A DNA stretch of 14,630 nt, taken from assembly GCA_028679935.1 (NCBI GenBank), contig JAJRAL010000079.1:1-14630 (forward strand), written 5' to 3'. The stretch's first letter is position 1. Each line of letters opens with the position of its first letter. The notes under the pieces were generated by a model, which did not search any database, had not been told where the DNA came from, and was given only the letters and a program-made list of their open reading frames with translations. This DNA comes from Methanomassiliicoccales archaeon (GTDB taxonomy: Archaea > Thermoplasmatota > Thermoplasmata > Methanomassiliicoccales > UBA472). Positions 6,846 to 12,954 of the stretch are shown here, piece by piece. The position numbers were made by a program, and so were the translations under genes.

Positions 6846-9172
6846 CCGAGCAGCCTCCAGAGCGGTTCGGACCAAGCCTTGCGGAGCACGCCGACCTCCA
6901 CATCCACAAGTACGTCCTTGTCCTCGATGACCAGCATCTTGCCGCCGACGGCCCCGATCCGGGTCGCAGGCGCCTGCATCTTCTGCAGCCATTCCTCCTC
7001 CCGGCGCTTGTCGACCTCGACCAGCCAACGGGAGTTCGATTCGGAGAAGAGCTTGACGGCGGCGGGCAGCGGGCCCATCACACTCAGGTCGACGTTCGCG
7101 CCGACGTCCCCGCCGATGCACATCTCCGAGAGGCAGACCCCGAGGCCGCCGTCGGAAACGTCGTGGCAGCTCCTGACGACGCCGCGGTCGATCATGTCGC
7201 GTACGTAGCACATGCCTTTCGAGAGCGCTCCGACGTCGCAGCCAGGTACTTCTCCTCCCTTCCCTCCGAGCGTCCGGAAGAAGGCGGAGCCGTTCATCTC
7301 GCGCTTCGTCTCTCCGACGACGTAGAGGGCGTCGCCCTCCGCCTTGAGGTCCGTCGTGACGCACCTTCTGATGTCCGGCACGATGCCGCATCCGAGGACC
7401 GTCGCAGTCGGCAGGCACGCACCACGCGATGTCTCATTGTAGAAGCTGACATTGCCGGACGGGACGGCGAGGCTCAGGCCGGACGCGACGTCGCCTATCC
7501 CCCTCACCGCCTCTCTGAACTCGCCCAGGCGCTCTGGCTTCTCTGGGTTGCCGAAGTTAAGGCAGTCGGTCAGCGAGTGCGCGATGCCCCCGACCGCGGA
7601 GATGTTCCTGCAAACCTCATCCACCGAGGTCTGACCGCCCTTGTACGGATCGAGATACGTGAACCAAGGATTGACGCCGACCGCGATCGCGAGTCCGCGC
7701 CATGAGTCCGGAAGGGGCTTGATCACCGTCGCGTCGCCCGGCCCCCTCATGCCAAGCTTGCCCTGCATCGGCTTGATGACGGTGTTGCCGCGGACCTCGT
7801 GGTCATAGAGCCGAACGACCCACTCCTTCGAGGCGATGTTCGGGTCGGCGAGGAGCTTGAGCAACGGCTCGGTGATGTCCCTCGGCAGCTCCGGCATAAC
7901 CTCCTGGACGAGCTCCGGCGGCGGGACGAGGCAGGCCTGGCGGCAGTACTCCGGCCCCTTGGTGAGGAAGTCCAAGTCCATCTCGAAGACCCTCTTGCCC
8001 TGGAAGTCGAGGCGGACGATCTGCTCCTTGATCACCTTGCCGATGACGGTCGCAGGAACGTCCCAAAGGTCGAACACCTCGAGAATCGCCTTGACGCTCT
8101 TCTGCGGCGCGGCGAGCATCATCCTCTCTTGAGACTCGGACACCCAGATCTCCCAGGGAGCGAGACCGGTCTCCTTCAGCGGCACCTTGCTCAGGTCGAC
8201 CTCCGCCCCGCATCCACCGGCCAGGGCGATCTCCCCGACGACGCAGGAGAGCCCTCCGCCCCCCAGGTCCTTCATGCCGTGGATCAGTTTTCGGGAGTTC
8301 ACTTCAAGGCACGCGTGGATGGTCGGCTCCTTCATGATCGGGTCGCCGAGCTGCACCGCTCCCCTCGACTCCTCCTCCGATTTGGCGGTGAGCTCCGCCG
8401 ATGCGAACGTGACACCATGGATTCCGTCGCGCCCCGTCCTTCCCCCGACCAGTATCAGGACATCGCCGACTCCGCCGACTGCGTTCTTGACGATGTCGGA
8501 GCGCTTGGCGATGCCGACGCAGCCCACGTTGACGATGCAGTTGCCGACGTAGCGCTCGTCGAAGTAGACGCCTCCGGCGACGCAGGGGATGCCGATCCGG
8601 TTGCCATAATCCCGGATCCCGGCGACGACGCCCCCCATCAGGTACTTGGGGCTCTTGGCCCCGGCCGGGATATCGCCTTTGTAGTCGATCGGACCGAAGA
8701 AGAGCGGGTCCACCAGGGCTATCGGCTGTGCGCCCATGCAGAGCACATCCCTGACTATGCCGCCGATCCCTGTCGCGGCGCCGCCGTACGGTTCAATCGC
8801 GGACGGATGATTGTGGCTTTCTATCCTGAGAGCGTAGGCGTGCTCCTCATCGAAGGCCATCACCCCCGCGTCGCCCTTGAGCAGGACGTCGGGATGATGG
8901 ATGTTGAAGATGTGATCGCGGAGGAAGCGTTTGGACGACTTGTAACAGCAGTGCTCGCTCCACGCCTGCCCGAGCGACTGGAGCTCGACGTCGGTCGGCC
9001 TCCTCATCTTCGCGGCGAAGTACCGCTGGATGCTCTTCATCTCTTCGAGGCTCAGGTTCAGGGAGAGGGCCTTACTGATCTCTACCAGTTCCTCGTCCGT
9101 CGCCGCCAGAATATCGATATCGGATAGCTCGAATCCTTCGGGCCGCCTGGTCATCAGGGCCTGGACCGACAT
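6842..9172 (-). CDS. purL: Phosphoribosylformylglycinamidine synthase, large subunit PurL
   Basis: PurL is the ATP-dependent synthetase subunit that converts FGAR to FGAM in the complex with PurS and PurQ. The 776-residue size fits the small archaeal/Gram-positive type rather than the roughly 1300-residue fused enzyme. The active-site region shows QAWSEHCCYKSSK with H74, then RIESHNHPSAIEPYGGAATG (about 117-134). AIRS-like repeats follow, including KDLGGGGLSCVVGE and DVSDGGLGVCLSEM. The start at 9172 has a GGTGA five bases upstream and lies four bases after the purS stop codon; a second ATG at codon 7 is less likely. It is the middle gene of the operon and overlaps purQ by four bases. Confidence 0.98.
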   Translation of the reverse strand: MSVQALMTRRPEGFELSDIDILAATDEELVEISKALSLNLSLEEMKSIQRYFAAKMRRPTDVELQSLGQAWSEHCCYKSSKRFLRDHIFNIHHPDVLLKGDAGVMAFDEEHAYALRIESHNHPSAIEPYGGAATGIGGIVRDVLCMGAQPIALVDPLFFGPIDYKGDIPAGAKSPKYLMGGVVAGIRDYGNRIGIPCVAGGVYFDERYVGNCIVNVGCVGIAKRSDIVKNAVGGVGDVLILVGGRTGRDGIHGVTFASAELTAKSEEESRGAVQLGDPIMKEPTIHACLEVNSRKLIHGMKDLGGGGLSCVVGEIALAGGCGAEVDLSKVPLKETGLAPWEIWVSESQERMMLAAPQKSVKAILEVFDLWDVPATVIGKVIKEQIVRLDFQGKRVFEMDLDFLTKGPEYCRQACLVPPPELVQEVMPELPRDITEPLLKLLADPNIASKEWVVRLYDHEVRGNTVIKPMQGKLGMRGPGDATVIKPLPDSWRGLAIAVGVNPWFTYLDPYKGGQTSVDEVCRNISAVGGIAHSLTDCLNFGNPEKPERLGEFREAVRGIGDVASGLSLAVPSGNVSFYNETSRGACLPTATVLGCGIVPDIRRCVTTDLKAEGDALYVVGETKREMNGSAFFRTLGGKGGEVPGCDVGALSKGMCYVRDMIDRGVVRSCHDVSDGGLGVCLSEMCIGGDVGANVDLSVMGPLPAAVKLFSESNSRWLVEVDKRREEEWLQKMQAPATRIGAVGGKMLVIEDKDVLVDVEVGVLRKAWSEPLWRLLG

Positions 9173-9176
9173 GCAC

Positions 9177-9425
9177 TCACCTGACGCGGATGTTGAACTT
9201 CTGGATGACCGGGTTGGCGAGCAGCTTGCGGCACATCTCTTCCGCTTGGCGTTTGGCCTCGTCGGGACCGGTCTCGAGCTCGATCTCGAAGACCTTAACC
9301 GTCTTGACGTTCTTGACGCCCTTGAAGCCGAGGAGCTCCAGCGCCTTCTTGGTATTCTGCCCCTCAGGATCGGCCACCCCAGGCTTCAGCTCGATCCAAA
9401 CCTCAGCTGTCACCACCGTCGCCAC
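9177..9425 (-). CDS. purS: Phosphoribosylformylglycinamidine synthase, PurS subunit
   Basis: PurS is the small accessory subunit that bridges PurL and PurQ and helps pass ammonia between them. The 82-residue product has the family pattern: a beta strand VVTAEVWIELKPGVADPEGQ, then ALELLGFKGVKNVKTVKVFEIELE, then a helix with CRKLLANPVIQKFNIRV. The start is a GTG at 9425; there is no better in-frame ATG. A TATA-like box about 28 bases upstream predicts a leaderless transcript. It heads the purSLQ operon. Confidence 0.93.
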   Translation of the reverse strand: MATVVTAEVWIELKPGVADPEGQNTKKALELLGFKGVKNVKTVKVFEIELETGPDEAKRQAEEMCRKLLANPVIQKFNIRVR

Positions 9426-9448
9426 CTGACTGGAGAATCTCGCAATCG

Positions 9449-9456
9449 ATACTTAA
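9449..9456 (-). promoter_or_regulatory. TATA box of the purSLQ operon
   Basis: TTAAGTAT on the minus strand, centred about 28 bases before the purS GTG, consistent with transcription starting at or very near the start codon. Confidence 0.55.
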
Positions 9457-9464
9457 CTGTTCGG

Positions 9465-9513
9465 CGGTGTCCGGTTTCGGAGTGGGCGTCGCGAGACTTT
9501 CAAACGGACACCG
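9465..9513. repeat. Long-spaced perfect 9-base inverted repeat CGGTGTCCG ... CGGACACCG
   Basis: Arms at 9465-9473 and 9505-9513 are exact reverse complements, 40 bases centre to centre. A further TTT/AAA pairs if one G is bulged. The left arm lies just upstream of the purS BRE/TATA; the right arm sits 13-21 bases before the ATG of the divergent gene. It may be a pair of operator sites about four helical turns apart, or a stem-loop in a leader transcript. Confidence 0.6.
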
Positions 9514-9525
9514 ACCAATGTACTG

Positions 9526-10500
9526 ATGAACATGAGAGACGGGCTTCAGAAGTGGCTCCTCCAGGGGGATCCATGGGTCAGGCTAAGGGCTCGCCTCGAC
9601 CTGATGGACGAGGCTCCATCCTCGCCCCTCGTGCTCGCAGACAGGAAGGCGGTCCTGAAAGATCCCCGAATCGCCGCTTTGGTCCGTGAGGTCTCCCAGG
9701 TTCCGTGGCCGCCACTGACGAGCCACAAGAGCGCCCAGCACCCGATACACAAGCTCGGCTTCCTCGTCGACATCGGCCTCGATGGCCCAGAGCTCGGCCT
9801 AGACGAGTTCGCCGACGCGGTCATGAACGATGCCTCTGACGAAGGACCTCTTCGCGTTCACTCAATCGTCTCGCCGTCCTACGGAGGCACGGGCAAGATG
9901 CAATTGTCCTGGTCGTTGTGCGACGCGCCACTGATGTCCTGGGCGGTCGAGTCGCTGGGCTACGAAGGCAAGGTCCTAGACTCGGCCAAGGCCCATCTGC
10001 TCTCGCTCGTCAGGAGCAACGGCTGGCCCTGCACGGTCTCCGAGAACCTGCGCCCGTTCAGGGGCCCGGGAAGGAAGGATGACCCGTGCCCGTTCGCGAC
10101 CCTCGCCATGCTGAAGCTGCTCTCCCTCTCCCGCGCCTCTCGGGACTCGAAGGAAGCGAGGATAGGCACGGAGGCCCTTCTGTCCCTTTGGGCGCGGAGC
10201 AAGGAGCGGCATCCGTACATGTTCTACATGGGCACGGACTTCCGCAAGTTGAAGGCGCCGCTGGTTTGGTACGACCTCCTGCATGTCGCTGACGTATTGA
10301 CCCGCTTCGAGCATCTGCGCGGGGATGCGAGGCTGGTCGAGATGTGCGGGGCGATCTTCTCCAAGGTGAATCCGGATGGCTCGTTCACGCCAGAATCGAT
10401 CTGGACCGCCTGGAAGGACTGGGAGTTCGGGCAGAAGAAGGAGCCGTCGCGGTGGCTGACGTATCTCGTGTTGCGACTGCAGAAGAGGATGGCGGAATAG
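9526..10500 (+). CDS. Uncharacterised protein, possible alpha/alpha-toroid (prenyltransferase/squalene-cyclase-like) fold
   Basis: The 324-residue protein is soluble, with no signal peptide or membrane helix. I do not recognise a named family with certainty. It opens with a segment DPWVRLRARLDLMDE and has repeated helical stretches with Trp/Gly-rich turns (WAVESLGYEGK, VRSNGWPCTVSENLRPFRGPG, DDPCPFATLAMLKLLSL, WYDLLHVADVLTRFEHLRG, NPDGSFTPESIWTAWKDWEFGQKKEPSRWLTYLVLRL). The periodic helices with GW and DGSFTPES turns recall terpenoid-cyclase/prenyltransferase toroids, but no DDxxD or DxDD motif is evident, so catalysis is not claimed. Two starts are close together (9526 and 9532), and neither has a strong ribosome-binding site. 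It is divergent from purS and convergent with marC with a 2-base gap. Confidence 0.75.
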   Translation: MNMRDGLQKWLLQGDPWVRLRARLDLMDEAPSSPLVLADRKAVLKDPRIAALVREVSQVPWPPLTSHKSAQHPIHKLGFLVDIGLDGPELGLDEFADAVMNDASDEGPLRVHSIVSPSYGGTGKMQLSWSLCDAPLMSWAVESLGYEGKVLDSAKAHLLSLVRSNGWPCTVSENLRPFRGPGRKDDPCPFATLAMLKLLSLSRASRDSKEARIGTEALLSLWARSKERHPYMFYMGTDFRKLKAPLVWYDLLHVADVLTRFEHLRGDARLVEMCGAIFSKVNPDGSFTPESIWTAWKDWEFGQKKEPSRWLTYLVLRLQKRMAE

Positions 10501-10502
10501 GG

Positions 10503-11147
10503 TCAGATCGTTCCGGTCTTGGCGACCTCGAGAATGCCACTGATGATGAATTCCACCGCTACCGCGGCCAGCAACAGGCCCATGATCCTCGAGAAGGCCG
10601 CCGCGCCCATCCTTCCCATGCGATCGAAGATCGGGGCCGAATAGACGAGAAGCAGGTAGCTGATGGCCGCGGTGACGAGGATCGCCGCGAAGACCTCGAG
10701 CACCTCGGCGGTCACGTCGGTCGAGGTCGTTGCGTATGAGATGTAGATCATCACGGTGGTGATCGCGCCCGGACCGGCGAAGAGCGGGATGCCGAGCGGG
10801 ACGATGCCGATCTCCTCCTTGGCTAGCAGGTCCTCTTCGTCCTGCTCGGTGATCTTCGTCCTGGTCCTCTGACCTTGCACCATCGAGAACGATATCGTGA
10901 ACAGCAGGATGCCTCCCGCGATCTTGAACGCGGGGATGGTGATGCCATACAATGCGAAGATGTACTGGCCGAAGAGCGCGAACGCCATCAGGACGACGAT
11001 GATCACGACGGTGATCTTGACGATGATCCGCTTCCTCAGGTCCTTCGGATAGCCCTCGGTCACGGCGACGAAGAACGGGATGTTGCCGATCGGGTTGACG
11101 ACCGCGAACACCGCCGCAAAAGCCGTTATCGCGAACTCGAGGGTCAT
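10503..11147 (-). CDS. MarC family integral membrane protein (UPF0056)
   Basis: The 214-residue product has about six hydrophobic segments (roughly residues 5-28, 42-64, 70-92, 115-137, 150-170, 186-206). It carries the two related MarC signatures NPIGNIPFF (18-26) and PLGIPLFAGPGAIT (117-130), which reflect the internal duplication of the family. A charged loop (93-112) separates the halves. MarC proteins sit in the cytoplasmic membrane, and their transport role is not established; the old link with multiple antibiotic resistance is not supported. The gene follows trmI by 31 bases on the same strand. It may share that transcript or use the AATAAGTA box that overlaps the trmI stop codon. Confidence 0.92.
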   Translation of the reverse strand: MTLEFAITAFAAVFAVVNPIGNIPFFVAVTEGYPKDLRKRIIVKITVVIIVVLMAFALFGQYIFALYGITIPAFKIAGGILLFTISFSMVQGQRTRTKITEQDEEDLLAKEEIGIVPLGIPLFAGPGAITTVMIYISYATTSTDVTAEVLEVFAAILVTAAISYLLLVYSAPIFDRMGRMGAAAFSRIMGLLLAAVAVEFIISGILEVAKTGTI

Positions 11148-11175
11148 TGCCAGATGGCGATGACGCTTCGCGCAG

Positions 11176-11183
11176 TACTTATT
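11176..11183 (-). promoter_or_regulatory. Possible TATA box for marC, overlapping the trmI stop codon
   Basis: AATAAGTA on the minus strand, about 33 bases before the marC ATG at 11147. It includes the TAA of trmI (11179-11181). The spacing matches the other promoters in the window. Confidence 0.4.
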
Positions 11184-11952
11184 GCTTTGCGGCCTTGGCG
11201 AGGGTCTTCCTGGCGAAGATCAGATAGCCGGTGTGGCCGAGCATCTCGAAGGAGGGCCTGACGCCGCCCTCGTGCACCTCGATGCCCCGTTGGATGTTCT
11301 CCAGCGCCTCGACCTCGACGTAGCCCTTGGCTCGGAGCGCCTTGACCGTCTCCTCGACCTGGTTCATGTTCGGGACGTACGAGCAGAGCCTTCCGCCTCC
11401 CCGCAATCTGGACCCGAGGTTGTCGAGCGCCTCCCATGGTGCTGGCAGATCCATCACAAGGCAATCGGCCGTTGGTTCGACTTCGGCTTGCCTCGCGTCG
11501 GCGACGATCAGGCGCCAGCGGTCCGCGAGCCCCGTCCGCTCGACATTCCGGCTCGCCTTCTCGGCATGGTCCCCGCGTACCTCGATCGAGATCACCTTGC
11601 CGCTCGGTCCGACCGCGAAGAGCAGCGCCGTGGTCAGCGAGCCAGAGCCGACGCCCGCCTCGATCACGGTCTCTCCGGCCCCGATTCCCAGTTTGAAAAC
11701 GATGGTCGCGGCGTCCTTAGGCATGATGACCTGCGCACCCCTTTCAAGCGATTCCATCAATTCGATTGCCTTCGGCCTGAGGACGACGAATCCGCTGCCG
11801 GCGACCTCGATCCTCGTGCCTTCCCCGACGTCGAGCAACCTCGAGGAATCGAAGACCCCTAGCCCAGGCACCTTGACCATGCCCTGGCCGATTCGCAGGA
11901 AGTGCCTCTTGCCCCTGTCGTCCAGCAGGTACACCAGTTCGCCCGGAAGCAT
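11179..11952 (-). CDS. trmI: tRNA (adenine-N1)-methyltransferase TrmI (m1A57/58)
   Basis: TrmI methylates N1 of adenine 58 (and 57 in archaea) in the T-loop of tRNA, using S-adenosylmethionine. The 257-residue product has the small N-terminal beta domain (GELVYLLDDRGKRHFLRIGQG) and the RGAQVIMPKDAATI linker typical of the family. The Rossmann motif I EAGVGSGSLT is at 98-107, the motif-IV-like MDLPAPWEAL at 167-176, and SYVPNMNQVEETV, GVRPSFEMLGHTGYLIFARKT at the end. I chose the ATG at 11952 because the family N-terminus starts there. The frame is open to an ATG at 12021, but those 23 extra residues are not TrmI-like. The gene is divergent from the VOC gene and upstream of marC. Confidence 0.93.
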   Translation of the reverse strand: MLPGELVYLLDDRGKRHFLRIGQGMVKVPGLGVFDSSRLLDVGEGTRIEVAGSGFVVLRPKAIELMESLERGAQVIMPKDAATIVFKLGIGAGETVIEAGVGSGSLTTALLFAVGPSGKVISIEVRGDHAEKASRNVERTGLADRWRLIVADARQAEVEPTADCLVMDLPAPWEALDNLGSRLRGGGRLCSYVPNMNQVEETVKALRAKGYVEVEALENIQRGIEVHEGGVRPSFEMLGHTGYLIFARKTLAKAAKQ

Positions 11953-12013
11953 CCAGGTCCAATCCGTTGAACGGCAGAAAAGCCTTTGCAGTCCACAACC
12001 GACCCGGGGCATG

Positions 12014-12020
12014 CTTATCA
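12014..12020 (+). promoter_or_regulatory. Possible TATA element for the VOC-family gene
   Basis: CTTATCA centred about 28 bases before the ATG at 12045, again predicting a leaderless mRNA. It is a weak match. Confidence 0.35.
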
Positions 12021-12044
12021 TCGCGGAGCCGCCTGTCAGTTTTC

Positions 12045-12503
12045 ATGCCGACGCGATACGCTCACACCAATATCGTCGCCGCCGACTGGATGAAGCTGGC
12101 AGCCTTCTACGTCGATGTTTTCGATTGCGAAATGGTCCCGCCGAACCGCGACATGTCGGGCGAATGGCTTGAGATAGGGACCGGGGTCAAGAACGCTCAT
12201 CTACGCGGTGCGCATCTGAAGCTTCCAGGATACGGCGAGGGCGGACCGACCATCGAGGTATTCTCATACGACGAGATGCTCGAGAGGCCTACGCCGCCGG
12301 CAGCGAATCGCAAAGGCTTTGGACATCTGGCATTCGAGGTCGATGACGTGGACGCGATTGTGCGCCAGGTCGTTCGGCACGGTGGGAAGATGCTTGGTCG
12401 AGTTTCGACTACGAAGGTCGCGGACGTCGGCACGCTCACCTTCGCCTATACCACCGATCCGGAGGGCAACATCGTTGAAGTGCTGAGATGGGACCGCGGC
12501 TAG
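12045..12503 (+). CDS. VOC superfamily protein (glyoxalase/bleomycin-resistance fold)
   Basis: The 152-residue protein has two beta-alpha-beta-beta-beta modules. The four canonical metal ligands appear to be present: H7 in YAHTNIVAADW, E71 in GPTIEVFSY, H94 in GFGHLAFEVDD and E145 in GNIVEVLRW. Such proteins bind a divalent metal and act on small electrophiles or aromatics; glyoxalase I, dioxygenases and epimerases share the fold, so the substrate is not predictable. The segment TDPEGNIVEV is the usual VOC ending. The frame is open upstream to 11967, but the ATG at 12045 fits the family N-terminus and a TATA-like box 28 bases before it. It converges on the zinc-ribbon gene with ten bases between stop codons. 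Confidence 0.9.
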   Translation: MPTRYAHTNIVAADWMKLAAFYVDVFDCEMVPPNRDMSGEWLEIGTGVKNAHLRGAHLKLPGYGEGGPTIEVFSYDEMLERPTPPAANRKGFGHLAFEVDDVDAIVRQVVRHGGKMLGRVSTTKVADVGTLTFAYTTDPEGNIVEVLRWDRG

Positions 12504-12513
12504 ACATGTCCGC

Positions 12514-12900
12514 TCAGGACGGCCGTAGTTCCTTGCCGCACTTAGGGCACTTCTCATCGTAGGTCGATATGGCCGCGCCGCAGTGCGGGCAGCGCGGAAT
12601 GCCCTCAATCTGCTCGACCTTCTTCTCCTCCTTCGGGGCCTCCTTCTGCTGTGGCGCCGCCTGCTTCTCGAACTTGTACTCCGGCGCTGGGTAGTTGGCC
12701 TTTGGTGGGTACTCGTACGGGACGCCCTTGCCTCTAATCAGCAGCACATAGACGATGAGACCGATGATTGGGAGAAGGAAGACGACTACTATCCAGAGGG
12801 CGTCGACCCTCTTCAGTTTCCTCATGTCCAGGTAGACGATGGCCGCGCAGACCACGCCTACCAGCAGCCAAGCTATGACCGTCAAGAGATACAGGTCCAT
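12514..12900 (-). CDS. Small membrane protein with PLDc_N-like two-helix domain and C-terminal zinc ribbon
   Basis: The 128-residue protein has two membrane helices (about 4-24 and 35-55). The second reads ALWIVVVFLLPIIGLIVYVLL, which resembles the short 'phospholipase D N-terminal' membrane module. A proline/lysine/glutamate-rich linker follows (60-100), then a zinc ribbon with C104/C107 and C118/C121 (RCPHCGAAI, KCPKCGKEL). Cytoplasmic placement of the ribbon is expected from the basic residues after the helices. No catalytic site is present, and the role is unknown: a membrane-anchored adaptor or sensor is possible (inference). The start has a GGTGATG upstream and a TATA box at 12932-12939. 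Confidence 0.82.
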   Translation of the reverse strand: MDLYLLTVIAWLLVGVVCAAIVYLDMRKLKRVDALWIVVVFLLPIIGLIVYVLLIRGKGVPYEYPPKANYPAPEYKFEKQAAPQQKEAPKEEKKVEQIEGIPRCPHCGAAISTYDEKCPKCGKELRPS

Positions 12901-12931
12901 CCCATCACCGTGACGAAAAGGCGCATCATTT

Positions 12932-12939
12932 CATATAAA
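12932..12939 (-). promoter_or_regulatory. TATA box for the zinc-ribbon membrane protein gene
   Basis: TTTATATG on the minus strand in the 54-base gap after the helicase gene, about 36 bases before the ATG at 12900. This spacing allows a short leader with the GGTGATG ribosome-binding site, so the gene can be expressed independently of the helicase. Confidence 0.6.
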
Positions 12940-12954
12940 CGTTGGGAAGCTGGC

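Noticed and set aside
6846..7418. In-frame 5' extension of purQ (191 codons)
   Set aside because: It lies inside purL in another frame. PurQ homology begins at MTKNVKVCVL, and the ATGA overlap is the usual coupling arrangement.
7799..9127. 442-codon open frame on the plus strand
   Set aside because: It lies wholly antisense to purL, which is unmistakable. The translation is Arg/Asp/Leu/Val-rich, as expected from reading GC-rich coding DNA backwards, and shows no family motif.
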